64,000 nucleotides of DNA, taken from assembly GCF_002251365.1 (NCBI RefSeq), contig NZ_NPJH01000024.1, positions 62,001 through 126,000 on the forward strand, given 5' to 3'. Made by a program: the position numbers and the translations under genes. The stretch is from Prevotella sp. P3-122. Its GTDB lineage: Bacteria; Bacteroidota; Bacteroidia; Bacteroidales; Bacteroidaceae. The notes below the pieces were generated by a model. The model was not told the DNA's origin. It saw nothing but the letters and a program-made list of their open reading frames with translations, and ran no database searches. Positions within the stretch are counted from its first letter, which is position 1; every line of letters starts with the position of its first letter. Shown here piece by piece: positions 42,309 to 51,055 of this stretch.

Positions 42309-44108
42309 TCACTGTATTCCCCTCGGTCGCACCACGCTCTCCCGTGCCTGCTCTTCGTACTGCATTGCTGCCATCTGTCGCATCTGGTCGTTCTTGGCAA
42401 GTATGGCGTTAGCCAATGTATTCAGCGGCAATGCCCCCGACTGATGCGCCCCAATCACACTGTCAGGCAGTTGAATGGTACAAGGCACATGGTCAATGTT
42501 GGCAACGAGACACCGCCCTTGCAGCATCGGGTTGCTGATACGAGGATTGAGTGGTTCATCAGGATATTGGCGGTACTGAATGCGAGATGCAGCAGGACTA
42601 ACTGTAGGTGCAATGCCTTCCTGCTGTTTCCTGCCCAGCACCTCATGTCCCGCTTTGTTGAGCAGATTGGCACCTCCCATACCCATCAACAGCATCTTCA
42701 GTATAGGATTCTTCACGAACATTCCAGCCACGATAGAGGCCAAAGGAAGGAGGCTATTGTCCATATTCAGCGATTTTGTCTTGCCAGTGAACAGTCCCAC
42801 CAGTACATCGGGCAGCATCGCCAACACATAACCAAGGTTCTTGCCGATGTCTGAAAAGCCGTTCAGTCCAAAACTCTGCAACAGCCCGTCCCATCCATTT
42901 TCGTTTGTTTGTAAGGCTGTTTCCTCCTGCTGGACTACAGATGGTGTTGCCTCTTCAGTCGATGAATCAGGAGTTTCTTTCGGTTCTGCCTTCTTCTCCT
43001 TCTCAGCCTCTGCATCCAGTCTCGCCTTAACCTCCAGATACTCGTCTTCCTGTCCAGGCGCAACTATCAAGGGCACATCCTTGTACTTGCCTGTACGTTT
43101 GGTTGCTTCGTTTCTCTGAGGGTCAAGGAACGTACCTTTGTTCCAAGGAAAAGAGGTCTGCTCGGTTTGTTTCGTCCAATCCATAAAAGTGATATTGCTC
43201 GTGGGAATCTTGTTCTTGAAATGGCTGTTGGTAGCCTTGATATAGCTGTTCTCGTGGTTCTTGATGACTTTTGCCTGTTTGCGGAATGAGGCGAAGACGT
43301 TGGTGCCCGTACCGAAAACTCCCTTGCTGATACACTCCTCGACACAGACCTCTTGGCTGCTACCTTTCTTGCTTAGGTGCTCCATGCCGACATTCATCAC
43401 CATATCGATACCGACAAACTTGGCGAAGGTTGCCCATGAGCCAATCCCTCCCATGGCCACGACATCGGCACCCGCTCCGGCTGCCCATCCCGCTGCCTTC
43501 TCTGTTCGAGAGGGCTTATAGGCTGCCTCTCCTTTGGCTTCTATCTCTGCGGCAAGGGGTGACTTGTTCAGTTCGTAGGGCAGACCGAACAGACTGCTTT
43601 GTGCCGCCTTGCGGATGATATAGTCGGCAGAAGATGTTGGCATACGGTCTTTCACCATTTTTTCTATCATCAGCTGCTCCATGCGGTGATCGATATAGGC
43701 GTATGCCAAATCACAACCGAGTTGTTTAGAGAGTGCATCGTACCGCTCTCGTCCTATCTCCGTCACCACCGCCTTGCGCCATTCCTCAGCCATCACGGCA
43801 AGGTCACGCTGCATATCCTTGTTGCCGACAATAGCCTCCTTGCACATCGCCAGATAGTCTTCGGTGGTCTTGCTGTTCCACTTGCCTGTAATCTTCAGCG
43901 TGGCGTATGGGTCATCACCAGGCATATTGGCAGTGGCCAATGAGCGTAGGATGCCAGCCGTACTGTTGGAGTAGGCTCGCATCTCGTCTGCCTGTCTGTT
44001 GGACAAGTCCCGTTGCACCCTGCCCATCACGGGGGCAAGGTGACACCCGAAGTAGTCGCCCATCAGACGCTCTATCTCTGCGAATCGCTGACTGTTCTTA
44101 ACTGCCAT
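42309..44108 (-). CDS. Transfer-region protein with membrane segments
   Basis: 599 residues. The N-terminal 200 residues are charged and helical; the middle has small hydrophobic stretches (GWAAGAGADVVAMGGIGSWA and LAMLPDVLVGLF); a Pro/Glu-rich acidic linker (about 380-440) separates the C-terminus, which carries SLLPLASIVAGMFVKNPILK. Not recognised as a known Tra protein. It lies among transfer genes in the same orientation. Confidence 0.5.
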   Translation of the reverse strand: MAVKNSQRFAEIERLMGDYFGCHLAPVMGRVQRDLSNRQADEMRAYSNSTAGILRSLATANMPGDDPYATLKITGKWNSKTTEDYLAMCKEAIVGNKDMQRDLAVMAEEWRKAVVTEIGRERYDALSKQLGCDLAYAYIDHRMEQLMIEKMVKDRMPTSSADYIIRKAAQSSLFGLPYELNKSPLAAEIEAKGEAAYKPSRTEKAAGWAAGAGADVVAMGGIGSWATFAKFVGIDMVMNVGMEHLSKKGSSQEVCVEECISKGVFGTGTNVFASFRKQAKVIKNHENSYIKATNSHFKNKIPTSNITFMDWTKQTEQTSFPWNKGTFLDPQRNEATKRTGKYKDVPLIVAPGQEDEYLEVKARLDAEAEKEKKAEPKETPDSSTEEATPSVVQQEETALQTNENGWDGLLQSFGLNGFSDIGKNLGYVLAMLPDVLVGLFTGKTKSLNMDNSLLPLASIVAGMFVKNPILKMLLMGMGGANLLNKAGHEVLGRKQQEGIAPTVSPAASRIQYRQYPDEPLNPRISNPMLQGRCLVANIDHVPCTIQLPDSVIGAHQSGALPLNTLANAILAKNDQMRQMAAMQYEEQARESVVRPRGIQ

Positions 44109-44117
44109 ATACCTTGT

Positions 44118-44390
44118 TTATATATTATACTGCTGTAATATCTGTTCCTTTGTCTGCTCGATGGCATTGTGATATATCTCCATCTGCTTAGGATAGTGTT
44201 CCTCCAACCATGCGTCCTTGTCCACTTGGCAGTGGATGAACTGCACGGCCATACGTTCCTCAATCTCCACGGAGGGTTCCCCCTCTTCCTTACCATTGAA
44301 CCATGCCTTTGTCCACCATCTCACGCCAGCCCGGTCGGGATAGACGCTCACTATCCTCGGAATGTCGAAGCTCTGGATATCCACGTCCAA
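44118..44390 (-). CDS. C-terminal part of the upstream frame, probably reached by frameshift
   Basis: 90 residues from a TTG (MDVDIQSFDIPRIVSVYPDR). No ATG lies near the start, and the frame stays open backwards into the A9 run at the end of the upstream gene, giving KKLQEQALTHDGIIDPLADL before it. So this reads as the continuation of the protein encoded at 44423-45244. Contains WWTKAWFNGKEEGEPSVEIE. Translation alone is doubtful. Not recognised. Confidence 0.55.
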   Translation of the reverse strand: MDVDIQSFDIPRIVSVYPDRAGVRWWTKAWFNGKEEGEPSVEIEERMAVQFIHCQVDKDAWLEEHYPKQMEIYHNAIEQTKEQILQQYNI

Positions 44391-44422
44391 GTCGGCAAGA
44401 GGGTCGATGATGCCGTCATGCG

Positions 44423-45244
44423 TCAGGGCTTGCTCTTGGAGTTTTTTTTTAACACCTCGTCCATCGTGGAGAGATATACCTGATGTCGCATGGCAAGATA
44501 GTTGAGAAAGTCGGCAATGAGCAGGTTCTGCACCTTAGTCGCCAAAGGCATACAGCGGTTGCCGATGCCCAAGGGATTAGCCATGCTCGGCATGGTCTCG
44601 TAGAAATAATGCTTGCTCGCTCCCAACGAGAAGATGTTTCTCAACGACTGCTCCGTATGTTCGGGCAGAGAGTATGCTCCTTGTTGAAGGTCCTCGAAGT
44701 AGGAGGGAAGGAAGCGGAGCATCAATGCCTCTATCTCCTGACGGTCGGTGTCGTAGGGTGAAGGGATGTTCATGTCCAGTTCATTGATGCCCATTTGGGA
44801 ATTGTGCTCCAATGCCTTGATATTGCCGTAGAGCATGGTGAGGAACTCCAACGGATTGATTTCCTCTCCGTCAAACCTCACCTCCATGTGCAGCAGGTCG
44901 CCACTGATGGCGATGGTCTGACCGGCCTTGACGCTTTGGGAGAAGTTGGCGAAGACATTGGAGAGATGCCTGTAAGTCACTTCGTATTTGCCGTAGCGGA
45001 TGGTCTGGTAGATGCCATGCTCCGCGTCCGACCCAATGGCAGAGACGGTTCCCGTTGCCACCGCCGACAGCAGGTAATGGTTCACTGAGAAGTCTATGCC
45101 GTGATGGAAGAATGTTTCTCCCGTCACGGGATTTTTCTGCTCTCCGTAACCCAAGGACATCTGCACGTCCTGCTTTATAGGCTCCTCAAACGGCATACAG
45201 TAGCCGCTCGATGAGCGCAGTATCATTTCTTCTGTATATCTCAT
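44423..45244 (-). CDS. M23-like (LytM) protein with degenerate active site
   Basis: 273 residues. MSLGYGEQKNPVTGETFFHH then GIDFSVNHYLLSAVATGTVS and YRHLSNVFANFSQSVKAGQT follow the M23 fold, but the second metal motif, normally HLHFEV, reads LLHMEV, so it is probably inactive. The C-terminus is KKNSKSKP, created where the frame crosses nine A residues; one more A would fuse it to the 44118 ORF, giving about 380 residues. No signal peptide. It may act as a structural LytM domain in the mating apparatus. Confidence 0.7.
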   Translation of the reverse strand: MRYTEEMILRSSSGYCMPFEEPIKQDVQMSLGYGEQKNPVTGETFFHHGIDFSVNHYLLSAVATGTVSAIGSDAEHGIYQTIRYGKYEVTYRHLSNVFANFSQSVKAGQTIAISGDLLHMEVRFDGEEINPLEFLTMLYGNIKALEHNSQMGINELDMNIPSPYDTDRQEIEALMLRFLPSYFEDLQQGAYSLPEHTEQSLRNIFSLGASKHYFYETMPSMANPLGIGNRCMPLATKVQNLLIADFLNYLAMRHQVYLSTMDEVLKKNSKSKP

Positions 45245-45259
45245 ATCACTGTATATTGG

Positions 45260-45922
45260 TTATCGTTTCATCCCTCTGCTTTGGGTCTCTGCTTCTTTCA
45301 TGTTCTGCCCATGTGAAGACGTACCGCCTCTGTTAGGCAGAGTTTGCGCCACCTTAGAATTGTTCCCGATGATCATCGCTCCAAGCAGGGCACCCGCAAT
45401 CTTGCTCATCCAACCAAAGCGTCCGAATACCATGAAGGCGGCAGCCACCAGTCCGACGATGCTCATACCCGACACGTTGCCCTTGCCGATATTGCCAAAG
45501 AGATTGCCTATCATGTCGCATCCTACGCCTCCGAACATATTCCTAAAGAAATCACTGATGCCGCTGAACTGGGTGTCCATCTTTCCGGCTACAGTGTTCA
45601 CCGCATCAACGGCTTCACCAGCCTTGCCCGTCAGACGTTGCACATCGTTGGCGGTTTGTGCCACCGCTTCCGTGGCATTCTCGCCGATGACAGCATCACC
45701 TACGATGCGTGCCACGCTCTTGTCTGTGGTCAGCTTCTCCCATGTCACATAGCCTGCGGCACTACCCACTGCGGCCGTCTGCATAGCCTTGCCGGCTCCC
45801 ATAAGGGTGCGTTGCGGGTGGAGTGCCGCACTGCCTAAGGTCTTTCCAGTTACTCCGATGACATGGCCAGTACCTCGTGCCGCCTTGCCACCATATTTCA
45901 ATAATGAACTCCAAAATCCCAT
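45260..45922 (-). CDS. Membrane protein of the transfer region
   Basis: 220 residues. Glycine/alanine-rich with two hydrophobic segments near the C-terminus (GMSIVGLVAAAFMVFG and IAGALLGAMIIGN). It begins MGFWSSLLKYGGKAARGTGH. Not recognised. It lies 15 bases before the LytM-like gene. Confidence 0.5.
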   Translation of the reverse strand: MGFWSSLLKYGGKAARGTGHVIGVTGKTLGSAALHPQRTLMGAGKAMQTAAVGSAAGYVTWEKLTTDKSVARIVGDAVIGENATEAVAQTANDVQRLTGKAGEAVDAVNTVAGKMDTQFSGISDFFRNMFGGVGCDMIGNLFGNIGKGNVSGMSIVGLVAAAFMVFGRFGWMSKIAGALLGAMIIGNNSKVAQTLPNRGGTSSHGQNMKEAETQSRGMKR

Positions 45923-45965
45923 ATCTTATCGTTTTTTAATCACGGTTTGACTTCGTCTTCTTCTG

Positions 45966-46013
45966 TCACGACTCGGCATAGCTCGAACAAGTTCGGCTCT
46001 GCTCTCGCTGCTC
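45966..46013. repeat. Intergenic repeat element, copy 1
   Basis: Contains TCACGACTCGGCA, then the hairpin AGCTCGAAC-AA-GTTCGGCT (45980-45998), then CTGCTCTCGCTGCTCC. Copies with the same flanks and different stem sequences occur at 49114-49162 and, shorter, at 56893-56923. Confidence 0.65.
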
Positions 46014-46015
46014 CA

Positions 46016-46699
46016 TCAGTTTACGTTCTTGCCCACCTGCTTCCACCGCCTCTTGGCAGCCGCTGCTATCTCGGCTTTGTTCGCTTTGGTGGGTCTTGCC
46101 CCTTCGTCTATCTCCATCCAAACATCGCCCATGGTGGTGTATTTCACCGCCCTCGTCAGTCGCTTCAACTGCTTGTTCATCTTCTTCAGTTTGGGTCGGA
46201 TGCCGAAGACTATCTCCACACGCTCCTTCTCGGTCATCTTGTTGCCCGACAGGCATACCGTGCGTATGTCATTAACTATCTCGATGCTGTTCATAATCAG
46301 CTCGCGGTATATCTTGTTGCGCTTGGCTGACAGGGCTACGGCAAGTCCGTTGGCAGGATGGGCATCCAACTGCGCCACCAATCCACCCATATTGTCCACC
46401 AACTGACCTATCTCGTGATAGAAACCATATATCTGTGCGGCATAGCTGACGATGGAACGGAAGGAGTCCAGATAGTTGTTGAACTCCCGCTGCAGGTCGG
46501 TAGTGGCTTCCACTTCCTCCTTGGTCCAGATATGGCCGGTGGATTGTAGCAGCATCACTTTCTCCTGATTCTTCAGTTCTTTCTCCGCCTTGTTGGTGTA
46601 CATCAGAATCATCCCCGCAAGAGTCGGGTCGTTCTGCGCCCGCACTCCTGCAAAAGATGATATAAACATAAAAATGGCAATTGATATGAAATACTTCAT
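46016..46699 (-). CDS. Exported transfer-region protein, paralogue of 46717
   Basis: 227 residues with signal peptide MKYFISIAIFMFISSFAGVRAQ. The mature part is helical (KAEKELKNQEKVMLLQST, FNNYLDSFRSIVSYAAQIYG). It aligns by eye with the protein encoded by the adjacent gene (shared NNY-x-DS/KT-x-SYA-like and YTTMGDVW / YTMTDVW). Periplasmic, perhaps a pilus-associated component like VirB5, but that is only a position-based guess. Confidence 0.6.
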   Translation of the reverse strand: MKYFISIAIFMFISSFAGVRAQNDPTLAGMILMYTNKAEKELKNQEKVMLLQSTGHIWTKEEVEATTDLQREFNNYLDSFRSIVSYAAQIYGFYHEIGQLVDNMGGLVAQLDAHPANGLAVALSAKRNKIYRELIMNSIEIVNDIRTVCLSGNKMTEKERVEIVFGIRPKLKKMNKQLKRLTRAVKYTTMGDVWMEIDEGARPTKANKAEIAAAAKRRWKQVGKNVN

Positions 46700-46716
46700 G
46701 ACTGATTCCTTTATCG

Positions 46717-47418
46717 TTAATCACTGATGGTCATACGTCCTGCTCTGCGCCATCTGCTAAGGGCTTGGGTGGCTATCTCTCCATTGCTTCGGTCTATCAT
46801 CCCTGCCGTCACGCCGTTCCACACATCGGTCATGGTGTAATATCGTATAGACAGATAAAGACGATGCAGCTTCTTGCTGAAGGCACTCAGCTTGTCGTTC
46901 AGTGCCCACAGCGTCTTGCTCCTTTCCGCACCAGTCAGCATGTTCTCTTTGCCTCCTTTGGCGACTGCATCTTTCAGCAGTGTGAAGACGGACACCAATT
47001 CCGTGGCGGTCTCCATATACAGGTTGTTCATCGAGAGGGTGGCAACGATGCCTTGCGGATTATTGTTGATGGCCTTGCGCATCTTACACAAGGTGATGAA
47101 TATCTTCACTCCATCGTCGTACAGATAGGTACAGGCTTTGAGGGAAGAGGCATAACCACTGGCGGTTTTCAGATAACTGTTGTACTTCTTCTCCCATTCG
47201 TGTATCTTGGTGAACTCTGCGGCGATGGTATTCTGCAACAGGGCAGTCTTGGTCTGACCTTTGATTTCCTTCTCTATCTCACCGTTGATGGCTTCGTTGC
47301 CCTCTGCTAATGCCATCCATTCCAAAGGGTTGGCAGTCACAATCTGTGCATGGGCTGACGGCACGCTCAGTACCAATGCCACGACAATGAACCAAATCTT
47401 ATCTATTCGTAATCTCAT
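46717..47418 (-). CDS. Exported transfer-region protein, paralogue of 46016
   Basis: 233 residues. A basic start MRLRIDKIWFIVVALVLSVP is a signal peptide ending near AHA-Q. The helical mature part contains EKKYNSYLKTASGYASSLKA and RYYTMTDVWNGVTAG. It resembles the next protein (46016) along its length and the two probably arose by duplication. Periplasmic. Confidence 0.6.
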   Translation of the reverse strand: MRLRIDKIWFIVVALVLSVPSAHAQIVTANPLEWMALAEGNEAINGEIEKEIKGQTKTALLQNTIAAEFTKIHEWEKKYNSYLKTASGYASSLKACTYLYDDGVKIFITLCKMRKAINNNPQGIVATLSMNNLYMETATELVSVFTLLKDAVAKGGKENMLTGAERSKTLWALNDKLSAFSKKLHRLYLSIRYYTMTDVWNGVTAGMIDRSNGEIATQALSRWRRAGRMTISD

Positions 47419-47884
47419 ATACGCCCTTTCTTCGTTTGTTCGTTTCTACTCTTGTTCGTATCACACTCACCACGTCATAGCTGTTGCTGATGCCGGTCAT
47501 TTCCAGTTTCGGTGTCGTTCTATCCATCGACAACACGGTCACGCTTTTCAGTCCGCATAACTGTTGTATCAATGTCTGATGCTCGGCAAAGTCCACCACT
47601 CGGTACAACTCCATGTAGTTCACGCTCCGCTGAAACACTCCGTGCTCACAGATGAGTTGCTCGCTCCCGATATGGTAGCGGATACTCCTCAGATAGATGA
47701 ATCGGTAGAGTAAACAGAGGGAGAACAGGAGGCTGAAGACAAGCAACAGGGTACTATATGCACAACCGGGCAATCCTCCGATTAGGAGCATTGCCACGCA
47801 CAACAGCAACAGAGGCAGTTCGTTGATGAAAAACTGTCCGATGCTGGGGCACAAGGTGATGATGCTATTATCTTCTTGTCTCAT
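47399..47884 (-). CDS. Membrane protein with bacterial PH domain (YdbS/YdbT-like)
   Basis: 161 residues. Two hydrophobic helices (LLLLCVAMLLIGGLPGCAYS and LVFSLLFSLCLLYRFIYL) are followed by RSIRYHIGSEQLICEHGVFQ and YMELYRVVDFAEHQTLIQQL, the bPH_2 pattern. It overlaps the following gene by 20 bases and the preceding gene by 4. Inner membrane. The role in transfer is unknown. Confidence 0.75.
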   Translation of the reverse strand: MRQEDNSIITLCPSIGQFFINELPLLLLCVAMLLIGGLPGCAYSTLLLVFSLLFSLCLLYRFIYLRSIRYHIGSEQLICEHGVFQRSVNYMELYRVVDFAEHQTLIQQLCGLKSVTVLSMDRTTPKLEMTGISNSYDVVSVIRTRVETNKRRKGVYEITNR

Positions 47885-49038
47885 ACGCTTCTATGATATG
47901 TGTTCTTTTCTTCTTTTTCCCTTTGTTTCTCTGCCTTGCCGGCTGCGATAAACTCGGCATAGTCGAAGGTATCTGGTTCGCCCTTGGCAATCAGTTCTGC
48001 TGATTTCTTGTTGAGCAGCGCATCGTTCCAGTCCTTGTAGCAACCCAATGGATGATAGGCTTGCACATGCTCGTGACGGAAGCCCATCTCTGCTGCCACC
48101 TTCCTGAAGTTTGCAACAAACTGCCGCCCTGCATCGTCCTTGTCAAAACCCAAATAGTGCCGTGCGTTGGGAGTAACGGACAGAAGTCCTCGCATCTGTC
48201 CCTCGGTGGGTGTGCCGCCCGTAGATACATACACCATCTTTACAGGATTTATCTGATACTCTGCCATGGCATCGTAGGCACTCTCAAACCATACAATTTC
48301 GCTTGCTTTATCCAACGGCTCGCCCGTGAGGTTGGCAATCCACAGTCCTTCACTGCTGTTGCTTCCTTCTGCCTTGCCCTTGTAACCGCCGCTACCGTCC
48401 ATCTTCGGTCGTCCTCGTTCCTCAAAGCCCACGGTCTTGTCGGGCTCTTGGGGCAGGACAAGCGGAAAAGCAAGATTGGCAAAGGTGAACCCATCCGTAC
48501 GATGCTTGGTTGCCAAACAGAAATGCCGATGGAAGGCGTACTGAGTATAGAGGTCGATGCCACGATACTTGAAATAGGGATAATACTTCTTCTGCGTCTC
48601 CCTGTCTTGTGGATTGAACTTATGGAAGTCGTAATCATTCAGGTTGAATGGTTTGATGTTCTTCTTGGGCTCAGCAATCTTTGATGGTCTGTCCTCAATG
48701 GGTTGGTTGAGCAGTCGGTTACAGACGAGGTTGACAAGTCGGTCTGGTGACATACCTGCCTTGTTCTCAGAAAACATTTCGGGGTGCTCTTTGATGAACG
48801 AAATAACGTTATACACCTTCTGCTGCGGCGGTTGGAAGCAGCACTTTCCGTTCTGCGTGACAATGAACTTATCACCACGCACCCGTCTGCCTTCACTGTC
48901 AGTACGCACATATGAAGGATAACGCAAGCCATCCCTCTTATTCAGATGATACCCTGCGTCCACCAGCACTTCCTGTATGCTCAACCTATCCAGAAAGTCA
49001 TCGTATGTCAACTCGTTCGTTTTCCCTTTTTCCGCCAT
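47881..49038 (-). CDS. Toprim-domain primase-like protein
   Basis: 385 residues. The N-terminal region (ELTYDDFLDRLSIQEVLVDA, RVRGDKFIVTQNGKCCFQPP) is a zinc-free CHC2-like domain. The C-terminal half has Toprim motifs: VWFESAYDAMAEYQI supplies the glutamate, and HYLGFDKDDAGRQFV supplies the D-x-D. Such proteins prime or process the transferred strand. The gene starts 13 bases before the DUF4099-type gene region and overlaps the PH gene by 4 bases. Confidence 0.8.
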   Translation of the reverse strand: MAEKGKTNELTYDDFLDRLSIQEVLVDAGYHLNKRDGLRYPSYVRTDSEGRRVRGDKFIVTQNGKCCFQPPQQKVYNVISFIKEHPEMFSENKAGMSPDRLVNLVCNRLLNQPIEDRPSKIAEPKKNIKPFNLNDYDFHKFNPQDRETQKKYYPYFKYRGIDLYTQYAFHRHFCLATKHRTDGFTFANLAFPLVLPQEPDKTVGFEERGRPKMDGSGGYKGKAEGSNSSEGLWIANLTGEPLDKASEIVWFESAYDAMAEYQINPVKMVYVSTGGTPTEGQMRGLLSVTPNARHYLGFDKDDAGRQFVANFRKVAAEMGFRHEHVQAYHPLGCYKDWNDALLNKKSAELIAKGEPDTFDYAEFIAAGKAEKQREKEEKNTYHRSV

Positions 49039-49113
49039 ATTATCTTCCTGTTTTGTTGTCCTTCATTGTCAATGTTGTCGTAGAAAGATCCACCGTTGGC
49101 TTCGCCTTCCTAC

Positions 49114-49191
49114 GTCACGACTCGGCAGAATCCAAGCGAGCTGGCTTCTGCTCTCGCTGCTCCGTCGGTTCCCGAAAGTTTTGCTTTCGGG
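49114..49191. repeat. Intergenic repeat element, copy 2, plus TTTTG-loop hairpin
   Basis: GTCACGACTCGGCA at 49114-49127 is followed by a hairpin GCAGAA...TTCTGC and CTGCTCTCGCTGCTCC (compare 45966-46013). Then CCCGAAAG-TTTTG-CTTTCGGG (49171-49191) matches the hairpin at 42286-42306 in loop but not in stem, and abuts the stop of the next gene. Confidence 0.65.
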
Positions 49192-50784
49192 CTAATATCC
49201 TCGTCTAATCTCCGTGGCAACATGATTGGCTTCTGCCTCAAAGTATCTTGCAGCAATCTCCTGTGGCGAATCCACACCAGGCTTGAAGTAAGGACGTGGA
49301 CCGCTATGATGCTCCGCATAAAGCTCCGGGGCAGGATGGTGATGATGGTTCATGTCATGCGCCACCTCAGCTGTAACGACTGCTCCTGCCGTCAATGCCG
49401 CCAGTATCTTCGTACCCAGTCCGGTATTGGCTTCGGGACGTGTCTTCATATCCACCTCATTGAACACCTTCGAGAATAGTTTCATGCGATGGTAGTCATC
49501 CACCGCCAAGAACTTGTCATAGTCCTTCTGCTTGATTTCATGCGTGATGGCTTCACCGTTGATGATGGCGGTCATGCGATACTTGTCTTCGCCTTTCTTA
49601 TCTCCCTCTGTTGGAGGAACTTTCTCCACCGCGATGTCGCCGATTTCTACTTCACGCCCGTGCGCTCCCTCACGATACCAGCCTTTGTTCTCATTAAGCA
49701 AGGCAAGGTCTTCACCTCTCACCATGGCATCGCCTTGCAATACGTCCCGTCTGACAGTTTCTTCCTCTTCCAATGGAAGCAGCCGTTCCTCGTCTTGTTG
49801 TTGTCGCTGCAGTAAGTCTTGCTCCACTTCAGGATGCAGATGCAGGTCGATGCGCTCCTTGCTATTCAGTGTGTCCATCAGGATTCTGTCGGCAAAGTCG
49901 TCCTTGATGATGCCATTCAGCAGCTCCAAGCGTTGAACCACTGGTACTTCCTTGATGGAGTTGGAGGTAAGTTTCTTCAGTTCCTCTTCCGTCAGGTCAT
50001 ACACCATGTCGGCGTTTACACTGTTCGATTGGATGGTCAGCGTCTTCGCATTCTCATTAATGATGATGCCATGCGAAGTTAAGCATTCCTGCCACTTCTC
50101 ATTGGTAAAATAGACAGGCGAGGTTATCAATTCCTTATATGGCTTGGCTGGTTCCGTGCTTCTCGGACGGCTGATCGAGGGTGTGATTACAGCCTCTAAA
50201 TCCTTCAGCACATCCTGTTGCTGTGGGCTATAACTCTGTTGCTGCCCCTTATAGTAGAACCCGTAACCGCCGCTCTGTAACTCGCCCGGCTTCATCCTGC
50301 CGTCCCAACGTTCAGGAACAATCGGTGCTTCAGGAAAGAAAAGTCGTCCTCCAACTCTGCGAAGATGAAATCCTTCCTGACTGCGTGGTGTCCAACCTAA
50401 GAAGGGTGGTGGCATTCCGATGCGCCCCATCCGTCCATACTCGCCGATACCAACACGATAGCCGTGCAGCCCCATAGCCACACGTCCGTTGGCATTACGT
50501 GCATGGACGAAGTTCTTGGGCATATAGAAGTCGTTGCCCACAATACTCGTGAAGGTATTGTAGGCTAACTTGTTGGCATGATTCGTACCCCAGTCGGTCA
50601 GAGCCAACATCTGCTTCTCGGTGATGTTATAGGTGAGCAGCGGACTGTCGTGACCTTGCACCACAAGCTGATAGCCGCTGCCATTGCTCACCACATGTGC
50701 CTGCATACCATTGCGCATGAGCAGGTCACGCATCTCTGGTTGCAGGTCCATCTGTTGGGGATTCGTATTCTTTCTTATCGCCAT
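49192..50784 (-). CDS. DUF3945-like mobile-element protein
   Basis: 530 residues. It begins MAIRKNTNPQQMDLQPEMRD. The central part includes ELITSPVYFTNEKWQECLTS and the DUF3945-like RMTAIINGEAITHEIKQKDY with DKFLAVDDYHRMKLFSKVF. Such proteins are frequent in Bacteroidetes conjugative elements beside ArdC or Toprim genes. A histidine-rich tract (MNHHHHPAPELYAEHH) occurs near the C-terminus. Function unknown. Confidence 0.65.
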   Translation of the reverse strand: MAIRKNTNPQQMDLQPEMRDLLMRNGMQAHVVSNGSGYQLVVQGHDSPLLTYNITEKQMLALTDWGTNHANKLAYNTFTSIVGNDFYMPKNFVHARNANGRVAMGLHGYRVGIGEYGRMGRIGMPPPFLGWTPRSQEGFHLRRVGGRLFFPEAPIVPERWDGRMKPGELQSGGYGFYYKGQQQSYSPQQQDVLKDLEAVITPSISRPRSTEPAKPYKELITSPVYFTNEKWQECLTSHGIIINENAKTLTIQSNSVNADMVYDLTEEELKKLTSNSIKEVPVVQRLELLNGIIKDDFADRILMDTLNSKERIDLHLHPEVEQDLLQRQQQDEERLLPLEEEETVRRDVLQGDAMVRGEDLALLNENKGWYREGAHGREVEIGDIAVEKVPPTEGDKKGEDKYRMTAIINGEAITHEIKQKDYDKFLAVDDYHRMKLFSKVFNEVDMKTRPEANTGLGTKILAALTAGAVVTAEVAHDMNHHHHPAPELYAEHHSGPRPYFKPGVDSPQEIAARYFEAEANHVATEIRRGY

Positions 50785-50807
50785 ACTTATTCTTCACTCT
50801 TCATTTA

Positions 50808-51032
50808 TCAAGCTTCTCCGTTCTCTATCGCCTTTTCCAGTTCCTCATCCTTGTGATGTACAAACTGCTCCGCACTCTCTTCACAAATGCAGAGTCCGTT
50901 CTTCAGACAATAGCTTTCGTATTCTTCCTGCCATTCAGCAGAATGATGGTTGACATACTCCAACCAACCGTACTCGCCGCTTTGCATCTTCTCTACGAGC
51001 ACATCCTCTGGATAATATTTGTTTGCTGCCAT
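50808..51032 (-). CDS. Small acidic hypothetical protein
   Basis: 74 residues: MAANKYYPEDVLVEKMQSGE, then YGWLEYVNHHSAEWQEEYES and an acidic end KDEELEKAIENGEA. Not recognised. In a run of minus-strand mobile-element genes. Confidence 0.5.
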   Translation of the reverse strand: MAANKYYPEDVLVEKMQSGEYGWLEYVNHHSAEWQEEYESYCLKNGLCICEESAEQFVHHKDEELEKAIENGEA

Positions 51033-51055
51033 ATACTTATTATATTATGTGTAGA

